This document shows positions 54,928 through 63,912 of a DNA stretch of 64,000 bases, piece by piece. Where the stretch lies: contig NZ_MPOH02000011.1 in the NCBI RefSeq assembly GCF_001896135.2, positions 329,103-393,102 on the forward strand, read 5' to 3'. Origin of the DNA: Streptomyces phaeoluteigriseus. GTDB taxonomy: Bacteria > Actinomycetota > Actinomycetes > Streptomycetales > Streptomycetaceae. The notes under the pieces were generated by a model. The model was not told the DNA's origin. It did no database searches and worked only from the letters and a program-made list of their open reading frames with translations. Every line of letters begins with the position of its first letter. Position 1 is the first letter of the stretch. Position numbers and translations under genes: made by a program.

Positions 54928-55317
54928 TCAGCACAGGATCCAGCCGGAGGTGTACTTCCCGCTCCCCACCGAGCCCGACACCCGCACGCAGCGGTGACCG
55001 GCGTACACCTCCACCGGCAGGGAACTGCGGGCGTGTCTGCGTGACTTGCGGACGGCCACATGGCCGCGCGCCTGCACGCCGACCGAGACCACCCGCTTCG
55101 TGCCGGGGTGCTTCTGGACGGTCACGGCGCACACCCGGCCGCCGTTCTTGTAGACGAAGACGGAGCCGGTGGAGAAGGGCAGCATCCGCACCTGCCGGCC
55201 CGTGCAGGACGAGGGCGCGGCCTGGGCGCTGCCCGGTGCCGCCACCGCGAGCAGTACGGACGCGGTCAGCACGGCCAGCCCCGCCCCCAGCCGTCGGCGT
55301 ATCGCACCACTGTCCAC
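54928..55317 (-). CDS. Small secreted cysteine-containing protein
   Basis: 129 residues from GTG 55317, chosen because GGAGGGG precedes it; an in-frame ATG lies 7 codons upstream. Signal peptide RRRLGAGLAVLTASVLLAVAAPGSAQA, then a mature domain of about 100 residues with four cysteines (SSCTG, RVCAV, HRCVRV, WILC), probably two disulphides. Basic stretch AVRKSRRHARSS. No known domain was recognised. The even Cys spacing suggests a small beta-rich extracellular protein or inhibitor, which is inference only. It lies between the peptidase gene and the ABC exporter on the same strand. Confidence 0.7.
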   Translation of the reverse strand: MDSGAIRRRLGAGLAVLTASVLLAVAAPGSAQAAPSSCTGRQVRMLPFSTGSVFVYKNGGRVCAVTVQKHPGTKRVVSVGVQARGHVAVRKSRRHARSSLPVEVYAGHRCVRVSGSVGSGKYTSGWILC

Positions 55318-55417
55318 GATCCTCGACCCCTCCCCCATGTGCCGTACGCATGGCCGTACGGATGGACGTACAGGTGTACGGACGCACGGCGTGTGTCGGA
55401 TGGTTGCGCGACGACCG

Positions 55418-58400
55418 TCAGCGGGACGCGCCGACCGGCTCCTCCGGCCCGGACGCCCCGACGAACGCCCGCCACAGTTCCGCGTAGCGTCCGCCGCGGG
55501 CGAGCAGTTCGTCGTGCGTGCCGTCCTCGGCGACCCGGCCCCGGTCCATGACGACGACCCGGTCCGCGCGGGCCGCCGTGGTCAGCCGGTGGGCCACCAC
55601 CAGCGTCGTACGGCGGCCCGCGACCCGGTCGGTGGCCTGGTTGACCAGGGCCTCCGTGGCCAGGTCCAGGGCGGCCGTCGCCTCGTCGAGAAGCAGGACG
55701 TCGGGGTCGACCAGCTCGGCGCGGGCCAGCGCGATCAGCTGGCGCTGCCCGGCGGAGAGGTTGCGGCCGCGCTCGGCGACCTCGTGGAGATAGCCGCCGT
55801 CCAGCGTGGCGATCATCTCGTGCGCGCCGACCGCCCGCGCCGCCGCCTCCACCTCGGCGTCGGTGGCGTCGGGACGGCCGTAGGCGATGGCGTCGCGGAC
55901 GGTGCCGGGGAAGAGGTACGCCTCCTGCGGGACGACGCCCAGCCGGTGGCGGTACGACGTGAGGTCGAGGGTGCGCAGATCCGTGCCGTCGACCAGCACC
56001 CGGCCGCCGGTGGGGTCGTAGAACCGGGCCACCAGCTTCACCAGGGTCGACTTGCCCGCGCCGGTCTCGCCGACGAACGCGACGGTCTGGCCGGCGGGAA
56101 TGCTCAACTCGATTCCGGTGAGGGCCTCCTCCTCCTCGCCGTAGCTGAAGTGCACGTCCTCGAAGGCGATCTCGCCGCGCAGCGAGGGGACGTCGAGGGG
56201 GTCGGCGGCGGTCTTCGTGGAGGTGGGTTCCTGGAGCAGTTCCTGGATGCGGCCCAGCGAGACCGTGGCCTGCTGGTAGCCGTCGAAGACCTGGGAGAGC
56301 TGCTGGACGGGCGCGAAGAACAGGTCGATGTAGAGCAGGTACGCCACCAGCGCGCCGGTTGTCAGCGTCGCCTCGTCCACCCGGCCGGCGCCCGCGATCA
56401 GGACGGCCGCGGCGGCGACGGAGGACAGCAGCTGGACGAAGGGGAAGTAGATCGAGATCAGCCACTGGCCGCGGACGCGGGCCCGCCGGTAGCTGTCGCT
56501 GCGCTCCGCGAACCGCTCCCCGCCGTCCCGCTCGCGCCCGAAGGCCTGCACGATGCGCAGTCCGGCCACCGACTCCTGGAGGTCGGCGTTGACCGCCGAC
56601 ACCCGCTCACGGGCGAGTTCGTACGCCTTCACGCTGGCCCGGCGGAAGAAGAAGGTCGCGATGATCAGCGGCGGCAGGGTGGCGAAGACGACCAGGGCCA
56701 GCTGCACGTCGAGCACCAGCAGGGCGGCCATGATGCCGAAGAAGGTGACGACCGAGACGAACGCGGTGACCAGGCCGGTCTGCAGGAACGTCGACAGCGC
56801 GTCGACGTCCGTCGTCATCCGCGTCATGATCCGGCCGGTCAGCTCCCGCTCGTAGTAGTCGAGGCCGAGCCGCTGGAGCTGGGCGAAGATCTTCAGGCGC
56901 AGCGCGTACAGGACCCGCTCGCCGGTGCGGCCGGTCATCCGGATCTCGCCGGTCTGCGCGACCCACTGGACGGCGACGGCGAGCAGCGCGAGCAGGGAGG
57001 CGGTCCAGACCGCGCCGACGGCCATCCGGGTGACGCCGTCGTCGATGCCGTGCCGGATCATCACCGGCAGGAGCAGTCCCATGCCGGCGTCCACGGCGAC
57101 GAGGCCGAGGCTGATCAGCAGCGGCGCCCGGAAGCCGCGCAGCAGCCGGCGCAGGCCGTAGGAGTCCTCTGCGGCGACCGCCCGCGCCTCGTCGACGTCC
57201 GGGACGTCGGTCGCCGGGGGCAGCGCCTCCACCTGCGCGAGCAGCTCGGGCGTGGCGGGCGTACCGGCGAGGCCGGTGTCCTTGCGCTCCCGGTCGCCGG
57301 CCCACAGCCGGGGCGTGACCCCGCGCTCGGCGTCGAACTCGGCGTCCAGCTCGTCGCGTACCGAGGTGTCCTCGCCGGGCTCCTCGGGGCGGGTGTGGCC
57401 GGGCGAGACGCCGCCCAGCTCGTCCGGGTCGGTGAGCAGGCGGCGGTAGAGGGCCGAGCGCTGCTGGAGTTCCTCGTGGGTGCCGAGGTCGGCGAGCCGG
57501 CCGCCGTCGAGGACGGCGATCCGGTCGGCGAGGTTGAGGGTGGAACGGCGGTGTGCGATGAGGAGGGTCGTACGGCCCTCCATGACCTGCTTGAGGGCCT
57601 CGTGGATCTCGTGCTCGACGCGCGCGTCCACGGCCGAGGTGGCGTCGTCGAGGACGAGCAGCCGCGGGTCGGTCAGGATCGCGCGGGCGAGGGCCACGCG
57701 CTGGCGCTGGCCGCCGGAGAGGGTGAGGCCGTGCTCGCCGACCTTGGTGTCGTAGCCCTCGGGCAGCTCGGCGATGAACCGGTCGGCCTGGGCGGCGCGG
57801 GCAGCGGTCTCGATCTGCTCGTCGGTGGCGTCCGGACGGCCGTACGCGATGTTGCTGCGGACCGTGTCCGAGAACAGGAAGGAGTCCTCCGGCACCAGGC
57901 CGATCGCGGCCCGCAGCGAGTCCTGGGTCAGCTCGCGCACGTCGTGGCCGCCGATGAGGACGGCGCCCCGGGTGACGTCGTAGAAGCGGGGCAGCAGGAG
58001 GGAGACCGTGGACTTGCCGGAACCGGAGGAGCCGACGACGGCGAGGGTCTCGCCGGGGCGGATCTCGAAGCTCAGCCCGTCCAGGACCGGGCGGCCCTCC
58101 TCGTAGCCGAAGGAGACGTCGTCGAACTCGACGGACGCGGGCGCGTCGGCCGGCAGTTCCTTGGCGCCGTCCTTGATCGACGGCTCGGTGTCGATCAGCT
58201 CCAGGACGCGTTCGGTGCCGGCGCGGGCCTGCTGGGCGACCGTGAGGACCATGGCGAGCATCCGGACCGGGCCGACGAGCTGCGCCAGGTAGGTGGAGAA
58301 GGCGACGAAGGTGCCGAGGGTGATGTGCCCGTGCACGGCGAGCCAGCCGCCCAGCGCGAGCATCGCGACCTGGCCGAGCGCGGGGACCGACTGGAGGGCC

Positions 58401-59137
58401 GGGGTGTACCGCGCGTTGAAGCGGATCGTGCGCAGCCGGCCCGCGAAGAGACGGCGGCCGACCTCGCGCAGCTTTCCGGTCTCCTGCTCCTCCTGCCCGA
58501 AGCCCTTCACCACGCGTACGCCGCTGACGGCGCCGTCGACGACACCCGCGACGGCGGCGGCCTGCGCCTGCGCGTACCAGGTCGCGGGATGCAGCTTGCT
58601 GCGGCTGCGCCTCGCGATCACCCACAGGGCGGGGGCCACGGCGAGCGCGACCAGGGTGAGCGGCGGCGACAGCCAGGCCATGATCCCCAGGGAGATCAGG
58701 AAGAGCAGGATGTTCCCGATGGTCATCGGGAGCATGAACAGCAGGCCCTGGATGAGCTGGAGGTCGCTGGTGGCCCGGCCGACGACCTGACCGGTGGACA
58801 GCTCGTCCTGCCGGCGGCCGTCGAGCCGGGTGATCGTGCCGTACATCTCGGTCCGCAGGTCGTGCTGGACGTCGAGGGCCAGACGGCCGCCGTAGTAGCG
58901 GCGGACGAAGGTGAGGGCGTAGACGATCAGGGCCGCGCCGATCAGGGCGCCCGCCCAGGGGGCCATGTCGCGGGTGTGGCCGACGACCACGTCGTCGATG
59001 ATCACCTTGGTGATCAGCGGGACCAGCGCCATGACGGCCATGCCGCCGAGGGAGGAGCCGAGGGCGAGGACGACGTCCGTCGGATGGCGCCACGCGTAGC
59101 TCGCCAGTCGCCGTGCCCATCCCCGTTGCGCAGCCAC
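55418..59137 (-). CDS. Tandem-fused ABC exporter (two TMD-NBD units)
   Basis: 1239 residues from GTG 59137 after CGGAAGG. The first half-transporter has six spans (VVLALGSSLGGMAVMALVPLIT onward), then an NBD with Walker A GSSGSGKST near residue 370 and LTLSGGQRQRVAL near 472. A polar linker (PGHTRPEEPGEDTSVRDELD) follows. The second half has spans from LLISLGLVAVDAGMGLL, Walker A GETGAGKST near 1022 and LSAGQRQLIALARA near 1126. The second signature is LSAGQ, not LSGGQ. Both Walker B Glu residues are in place (LLVLDDATSAVD has Asp where the catalytic Glu is expected; LLLDEATAALD is intact). This suggests one degenerate ATP site. Probably exports lipids or drugs. Confidence 0.9.
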   Translation of the reverse strand: MAAQRGWARRLASYAWRHPTDVVLALGSSLGGMAVMALVPLITKVIIDDVVVGHTRDMAPWAGALIGAALIVYALTFVRRYYGGRLALDVQHDLRTEMYGTITRLDGRRQDELSTGQVVGRATSDLQLIQGLLFMLPMTIGNILLFLISLGIMAWLSPPLTLVALAVAPALWVIARRSRSKLHPATWYAQAQAAAVAGVVDGAVSGVRVVKGFGQEEQETGKLREVGRRLFAGRLRTIRFNARYTPALQSVPALGQVAMLALGGWLAVHGHITLGTFVAFSTYLAQLVGPVRMLAMVLTVAQQARAGTERVLELIDTEPSIKDGAKELPADAPASVEFDDVSFGYEEGRPVLDGLSFEIRPGETLAVVGSSGSGKSTVSLLLPRFYDVTRGAVLIGGHDVRELTQDSLRAAIGLVPEDSFLFSDTVRSNIAYGRPDATDEQIETAARAAQADRFIAELPEGYDTKVGEHGLTLSGGQRQRVALARAILTDPRLLVLDDATSAVDARVEHEIHEALKQVMEGRTTLLIAHRRSTLNLADRIAVLDGGRLADLGTHEELQQRSALYRRLLTDPDELGGVSPGHTRPEEPGEDTSVRDELDAEFDAERGVTPRLWAGDRERKDTGLAGTPATPELLAQVEALPPATDVPDVDEARAVAAEDSYGLRRLLRGFRAPLLISLGLVAVDAGMGLLLPVMIRHGIDDGVTRMAVGAVWTASLLALLAVAVQWVAQTGEIRMTGRTGERVLYALRLKIFAQLQRLGLDYYERELTGRIMTRMTTDVDALSTFLQTGLVTAFVSVVTFFGIMAALLVLDVQLALVVFATLPPLIIATFFFRRASVKAYELARERVSAVNADLQESVAGLRIVQAFGRERDGGERFAERSDSYRRARVRGQWLISIYFPFVQLLSSVAAAAVLIAGAGRVDEATLTTGALVAYLLYIDLFFAPVQQLSQVFDGYQQATVSLGRIQELLQEPTSTKTAADPLDVPSLRGEIAFEDVHFSYGEEEEALTGIELSIPAGQTVAFVGETGAGKSTLVKLVARFYDPTGGRVLVDGTDLRTLDLTSYRHRLGVVPQEAYLFPGTVRDAIAYGRPDATDAEVEAAARAVGAHEMIATLDGGYLHEVAERGRNLSAGQRQLIALARAELVDPDVLLLDEATAALDLATEALVNQATDRVAGRRTTLVVAHRLTTAARADRVVVMDRGRVAEDGTHDELLARGGRYAELWRAFVGASGPEEPVGASR

Positions 59138-59236
59138 GCCGTGCCTTCCGTTCGACCCGATCTTCCAGAAGGCACCAACGTGACACGAACCGGATTTCAT
59201 CCCTCCGCAATGATTCGGGGCGGCGGGCCAGGTGGA

Positions 59237-60298
59237 TCAGAGGCGTACGCGCAGGGAGTAGAACCGGGTCGTCTGCGCCGCGTTCTGGTTGTCGTCGCTG
59301 ACCAGGAGGACCTTCAGCGCGCCCTTGCTCCGCCCCGTGATCACCATTCCCTCGATGTTGTCGAGGAGCGGGTTCGGCTGGGGCTGCTTCGCCGTCGCTC
59401 CCCGTGCGGGGCAGGTCACGAGGTCGGCGAGGAGGGTCTTGGCGATCGGGCGTACGCCGTCCTGGCCCGTCAGGTTCTCGACGCCGCTGGTTTCCGTGGC
59501 CCGGCGCGGGTCGGCGAGGTAGAGGCGGACCGTGTTGCCGACGCCCGCGGTGAAGCCGCGCTCCAGGACCAGGAGGCGGCCGTCCGGGGTCGCCTGGACC
59601 TCGGGGACGCCGAGGCCGGCGTCGGCCCGGTAGGCGTACTGGGCGCCGAGCACGAAGTCGCCGTGCCGCCGCGTCCAGGTCTGGAAGCGGACCGTGCCGG
59701 CCGAGTCGCCGGAGAGGGCGTACTCCATCGACGCGAGCAGGGTACGGCCGCCCGGCAGCAGGGTCAGGCCCTCGAAGGTGCCGTTGGTGACCGCGCGGCC
59801 GACCGGGGCGACCCGCAGGGGGGCCGGGACGGGGAGACGGTCCAGGATCGCGCCGGACGGGCTGTGGCGGCGTACGGACGGCTCGGTCTCGGAGGTGATC
59901 AGGAGGGTGCCGTCCCGGTCCACGACCAGGCCTTCGGAGTCCAGCGCGGCGCCGTTCTCGTCGGCGAGGGGGACGACCCCGGTCGGCCGCAGGGTCCGCG
60001 GGTCGAGGCGGAACAGGGAGGAGCGGTCGGAGAGGGCCGCGAGGGAGCCGCTGGGGGTCCCCCCGCTCGAGCGGAGCCGGGAGTGGGGGAGGTCGACGGC
60101 GAGCGCGGAGAGGTTGCCGACGAAGGTGCCGTCGTAGGACGTCTTGTCGAGGGCGTCGGAGAAGCGGTCGAGGGAGACCGACGGTGAACAGGCGCCGTCC
60201 GCCCTGTTCCGCTGGGCGTTCGCGGGTCCGGCGGCGGCCAGGCAGGTGGCCGCCGCCAGGCAGGCGGTGAAGGCGGCGAGTACGGTTCGCAGGCGCAT
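59237..60298 (-). CDS. Secreted phytase-like esterase-domain protein
   Basis: 353 residues from ATG 60298. Signal peptide MRLRTVLAAFTACLAAATCLAAAGPANA. A beta-propeller-like domain follows: FVGNLSALAVDLPHSRL, SLFRLDPRTLRPTG, ALDSEGLVVDRDGTLLITSETEPSVRRHSPSGAILDRLPVP, NGTFEGLTLLPGGRTLLASMEYAL, NIEGMVITGRSKGALKVLLVSDDNQNAAQTTRFYSLRV. This is the esterase-like activity of phytase domain (PF13449), where acidic residues may bind calcium. The function in Streptomyces is not established. It precedes the exporter gene on the same strand, 99 bp apart. Confidence 0.85.
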   Translation of the reverse strand: MRLRTVLAAFTACLAAATCLAAAGPANAQRNRADGACSPSVSLDRFSDALDKTSYDGTFVGNLSALAVDLPHSRLRSSGGTPSGSLAALSDRSSLFRLDPRTLRPTGVVPLADENGAALDSEGLVVDRDGTLLITSETEPSVRRHSPSGAILDRLPVPAPLRVAPVGRAVTNGTFEGLTLLPGGRTLLASMEYALSGDSAGTVRFQTWTRRHGDFVLGAQYAYRADAGLGVPEVQATPDGRLLVLERGFTAGVGNTVRLYLADPRRATETSGVENLTGQDGVRPIAKTLLADLVTCPARGATAKQPQPNPLLDNIEGMVITGRSKGALKVLLVSDDNQNAAQTTRFYSLRVRL

Positions 60299-60390
60299 GG
60301 CGGTCACGGTAGGGCGGGCGGGTGTCGCCTCGGGGCGGGCTGGTGACGTCCGGTGGGACACGCCGTTAAGGATCCCCGGCACGTCGTCCC

Positions 60391-61254
60391 TCAGGAGGCC
60401 GCGAGGTCGCGGTGGATGACCTTGGCGACGCCCTGGATGGTCGTGATGCCGTAGCTCATCGTGCTGTTGCCGTGGGTGAGGACGGTGATGGCGTAGTCGT
60501 GGCCGCCGCCCTTGAAGGTGCCGACGCTGTGCACCCGCCAGCCGTGGGTGGCACGCGAGAGCCAGCCGTTCTTCACGTGCCAGCTGACCCCCGCGGGCCG
60601 CCCGTAGGGGGTGCCCCAGCGCTGCCCGGAGACGACCCCCGCCATCAGCTTGTTGACGTAGGAGCGCGAGGTGTCGGTGAGGACGGCGTTCCTGGCCGTC
60701 AGGAGTTTGAGCAGCTTCTGCTGGTCGGTGACGGTGATCTGGGTCAGTCCCCAGTAGCCGTTCGCGCCCGGCTTGGTCTGCGTCATCCCGGCCGCCGTGA
60801 GGAAGGCCCTGATCTTCGTCAGGCCGAGCTGTTTCCACAGGGTGGAGGTGGAGGCGTTGTCCGACTTGGTGATCATCGCCGTGGCGAGGGACTTCTCACG
60901 CGTGGTCAGCGCCCTGTGGGCCTTCTGCGCGTCCCACAGCAGCGCGGAGAGCACGGTGACCTTGACGACGCTGGCCGAGTCGTAGGCGGTGGAGGCGCGC
61001 AGGGTGCAGGTGGTGTCGGTGCTGCGGTCGTACAGACCGACGGCCACCGTGCCCTTGCGGGTGGCGAGCGCCGCGGTGATGTCCTTCTTCAGCTTGGCGG
61101 CGAGACCGGCCTTGGCGGACGTGCAGCTGACCGTCGGGGTGGCGGCCGCGGCGGGCGTCGCGGCGGCCACGCCGGTGATGAGGATGCCGGCGCCGAGGGT
61201 GGTGGCGAGGAGCCCTCTCGCGCGTCTGGCTCGTATGGGTGTACGGAGAGTCAT
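60391..61254 (-). CDS. Secreted beta-lactamase-like serine hydrolase
   Basis: 287 residues from ATG 61254. Signal peptide MTLRTPIRARRARGLLATTLGAGILITGVAAATPAAA. Class-A-like fold with the SxxK motif in YDSASVVKVTVLSALL, SDN in ITKSDNASTSTLWKQLG and a third box VSWHVKNGWLSRATHG, where KNG replaces the usual KTG. A typical omega-loop ExxLN motif is not obvious, which argues against real beta-lactam hydrolysis. It could be a cell-wall carboxypeptidase or an unknown hydrolase. It is divergent from the membrane glycosyltransferase gene, with about 120 bp between. Confidence 0.8.
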   Translation of the reverse strand: MTLRTPIRARRARGLLATTLGAGILITGVAAATPAAAATPTVSCTSAKAGLAAKLKKDITAALATRKGTVAVGLYDRSTDTTCTLRASTAYDSASVVKVTVLSALLWDAQKAHRALTTREKSLATAMITKSDNASTSTLWKQLGLTKIRAFLTAAGMTQTKPGANGYWGLTQITVTDQQKLLKLLTARNAVLTDTSRSYVNKLMAGVVSGQRWGTPYGRPAGVSWHVKNGWLSRATHGWRVHSVGTFKGGGHDYAITVLTHGNSTMSYGITTIQGVAKVIHRDLAAS

Positions 61255-61376
61255 GCAGGGTTGACACACGGGTTCGGGTGAATGGTTGTACGAACCCGGC
61301 GGGTTCCTGCCTGCTCCGCCCGTTCACAGGCAGCGGCCAGCCTGGGCACAGCGGCCACCCACAACGGCCGTACAGC

Positions 61377-63659
61377 ATGCGGAAGGTGACATCAGCCACC
61401 GATCCCCTCCCCCACCCGACCGCGTCCACCGACCGGCCGCCGTCCACGGCGACCCCGGGGTCGCCCCCGACGTCGGCCCCGACGGCGCCCCCGCCGGACG
61501 AGGCGCCGCGCTGGTCGCTCCCCGCGCTGCTCGCGATCCTGGTCCTGGCGGCGGTGCTCTACGGCTGGAACCTCTCCGGCTCCGGCCTCAACAGCTTCTA
61601 CAGCGCCGCCGTACTGAGCGGCACCCAGAGCTGGAAGGCCTGGTTCTTCGGCTCGTTGGACGCGGGGAACTTCCTGACCGTCGACAAGCCTCCGTTCGCC
61701 CTGATGGTGATGGGCCTGTCCTGCCGCGTGTTCGGCTTCGGGACCTGGCAGATGATGCTGCCGCTGATCCTGACCGCGCTCGGCACGATCTGGATCCTGC
61801 ACTCCTGCGTGAAGCGGGTGTGGGGCCACGGCGCGGCGACGGTCGCCGCGCTGGCCCTCGCGCTGACCCCGATCACCGTGGCGATCAACCGGGACAACAA
61901 CCCCGACACCCTGCTGGTGTTCCTGATGGTGGGCGGCGCGGCGCTGGCCCTGCGGGCCGTGCACAACGGCAGGCTGCTGCCGCTGCTCGGGTCGGCCGCC
62001 TGCTTCGGCCTCGCCTTCAACACCAAGATGCTCCAGGGCTACATCGCGCTGCCCGCCGTCTTCGCGGTCTACCTGTACGCGGCGAAGCCGAAACTGGTGA
62101 AGCGGCTCGTCAACCTGGCCGCCGCGGCCGTGGTCCTCGCGGTCTCCAGCTTCTGGTGGGCGGCGGCCGTCTCCCTGGTCCCGGCCGACGAGCGGCCCTA
62201 CATCGGCGGCTCGACCGACGGCACCGCCTGGAACCTGATCATGGGATACAACGGCCTCGGCCGGGTCCTCGGAGGCGAGGGCAACGGCGGCGGGGGCGGA
62301 GGGGGCGGGGGCGGCTTCGCCGGGTCCGCCGGCCTCGGCCGGATGTTCAACGACATCCTCGGCGGCCAGATCTCCTGGCTGATCCCCTTCGCCGCCATCG
62401 CGCTCGTCGGTGGCATCGTCCTGTGCGGGCGCGCCCCGCGCACGGACCCCGCCCGCGCCGCCCTGGTGATGTGGGGCGGCTGGACCGCCCTGCACTACGT
62501 GACCTTCGCCATGGCCGAGGGCACCATGCACCCGTACTACACGACCGCCCTCGCCCCGGGCATCGCGGCGCTGTGCGGGGGCGGCGGCCTCATGCTGCTG
62601 CGCGCCTTCCGCGCCGACCGGCGCTGGGCGTGGGTGCTGCCGCTCGCCCTCGCGGTCACGGCCGGCTGGGCGATCGTGCTGCTGCGCCGGGCCTCCGGCT
62701 GGAACACCTGGCTGTGGCCGGCCGTCGGCGTCGTCATGGCGCTGGCGATCATGGGGCTGTTCGTCTTCCGCTCGGGCGACCGCGCCCGCCTGCTGGCCGC
62801 TTCGGTGGCCGCGGCGGTCGTCGCCTCGGTGGCCGGTCCGGCGGCGTACGCCTGGTCGGTGCCGTCCGGTTCGGGCGGCGGGGCGATGGGCGGGACGAAT
62901 CCGACGGCCGGGCCCACGACCGGGAGCGGTGGCTTCGGCGGCGGCGGTCCCGGCGGCGGCCGGGGCGGGCTGCCGGGCACGGGCGGCGAACAGGCCGGGC
63001 AGGCCGGGCAGGCCGAGGGGCAGACCGGCGGCCAGGCCGGTGGCTTCCCCGGGGGCGGTGAGCAGCCCGGCGGCCAGGCGGGCGGTACAGCCCGGCGGCC
63101 AGGCGGCGGTACGCCTCCCGGCGGCGCCGCTCCCGACGGCGATACGGCCCCGGGTGGCACCGCGGCCGAAGGCGGCGCCGGTGCGGGCGGCGGACCCGGT
63201 GGTGCCGACATGGGCGGGGGCGGCATGGGCGGGGGCGGCGCGAGCACCGAGCTGCTCTCGTACCTGAAGAAGAACCAGGACGGCGCCAAGTGGCTGCTGG
63301 CGGTGTCGAGTTCGCAGACCGCCGCGCAGCTGATCCTCAGCAGCGGTGAGCCGGTGATCTCCATGTGGGGCTGGTCCGGCTCCGACAACGCGATGACGCC
63401 GGCCCGGTTGAAGGAGCTGGTGAAGAAGGGCGAGCTGCACTACATCCAGCTCGGCGGCGGCACGGGTGGCGGCGGCATGGGCGGCGGCTCCACGGCAAGC
63501 TCCGAGGTGACGGAGTGGGTGCAGAAGAACGGGACGGTGGTGAAGGAGAGCGACTACAGCGCGACCTCGGGCACGACGTCCGACTCGTCCGCGGCCTCCG
63601 ACTCGACCTCGGCCTCCGAGTCGACGGTCTACCGGTTGGACGCCTCGGACGTGACCTGA
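61377..63659 (+). CDS. GT39/ArnT-type membrane glycosyltransferase (YkcB-like)
   Basis: 760 residues from ATG 61377 (a GTG three codons later is possible). A Pro/Thr-rich cytoplasmic arm is followed by about 11 spans. The first loop carries the catalytic SLDAGNFLTVDKPPFALMVMG with the DKPP motif of PMT/ArnT-like enzymes, and INRDNNPDTLLVFLMVGGAAL follows. A Gly-run (GEGNGGGGGGGGGGFAG) sits in an outer loop. After the last span a Gly/Gln-rich linker of about 130 residues (GGQAGG, GGPGGG repeats) leads to a YkcA/B-type C-terminal domain (LSYLKKNQDGAKWLLAVSSSQTAAQLILSSGEPVISMWGWSGSD). It probably uses a polyprenyl-phosphate sugar to decorate wall polymers or proteins. Confidence 0.87.
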   Translation: MRKVTSATDPLPHPTASTDRPPSTATPGSPPTSAPTAPPPDEAPRWSLPALLAILVLAAVLYGWNLSGSGLNSFYSAAVLSGTQSWKAWFFGSLDAGNFLTVDKPPFALMVMGLSCRVFGFGTWQMMLPLILTALGTIWILHSCVKRVWGHGAATVAALALALTPITVAINRDNNPDTLLVFLMVGGAALALRAVHNGRLLPLLGSAACFGLAFNTKMLQGYIALPAVFAVYLYAAKPKLVKRLVNLAAAAVVLAVSSFWWAAAVSLVPADERPYIGGSTDGTAWNLIMGYNGLGRVLGGEGNGGGGGGGGGGFAGSAGLGRMFNDILGGQISWLIPFAAIALVGGIVLCGRAPRTDPARAALVMWGGWTALHYVTFAMAEGTMHPYYTTALAPGIAALCGGGGLMLLRAFRADRRWAWVLPLALAVTAGWAIVLLRRASGWNTWLWPAVGVVMALAIMGLFVFRSGDRARLLAASVAAAVVASVAGPAAYAWSVPSGSGGGAMGGTNPTAGPTTGSGGFGGGGPGGGRGGLPGTGGEQAGQAGQAEGQTGGQAGGFPGGGEQPGGQAGGTARRPGGGTPPGGAAPDGDTAPGGTAAEGGAGAGGGPGGADMGGGGMGGGGASTELLSYLKKNQDGAKWLLAVSSSQTAAQLILSSGEPVISMWGWSGSDNAMTPARLKELVKKGELHYIQLGGGTGGGGMGGGSTASSEVTEWVQKNGTVVKESDYSATSGTTSDSSAASDSTSASESTVYRLDASDVT

Positions 63660-63740
63660 CCACCGCACGGCACCGGCTGACGCCCGACAGCACCGACTGA
63701 CCGCGCGTCGGTCGCCCTACCGGCCCGCTCGGCGACAACG

Positions 63741-63764
63741 GCCCCTGACTCTCCCGTCAGGGGC
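63741..63764 (+). terminator. Terminator after the glycosyltransferase gene
   Basis: GCCCCTGAC / GTCAGGGGC, perfect 9-bp stem with a 6-nt loop, followed by GTTTCG. Confidence 0.85.
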
Positions 63765-63912
63765 GTTTCGCGCCATCAACTCGCGTGGACAAGGGGCGGT
63801 TTGCCGGTTCCCGTCATCCGATCGACATGTCAGATTCATTGCCCTGACCGCATGTGCATGTCACTCTCCCGATTGCCGCCTCCAATCCACACGCGTAGAT
63901 CGGACACCCCAC

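Noticed and set aside
55169..60187. A plus-strand open frame of 1672 codons antisense to the ABC exporter
   Set aside because: Same reason: a compositional shadow of a real gene with recognised Walker motifs on the other strand.
63850..63912. Short upstream frame beginning MCMSLSRLPPP before the last gene, considered as a cysteine-attenuator leader
   Set aside because: It has no stop codon before the downstream start and lacks the clustered cysteine codons of known leaders.
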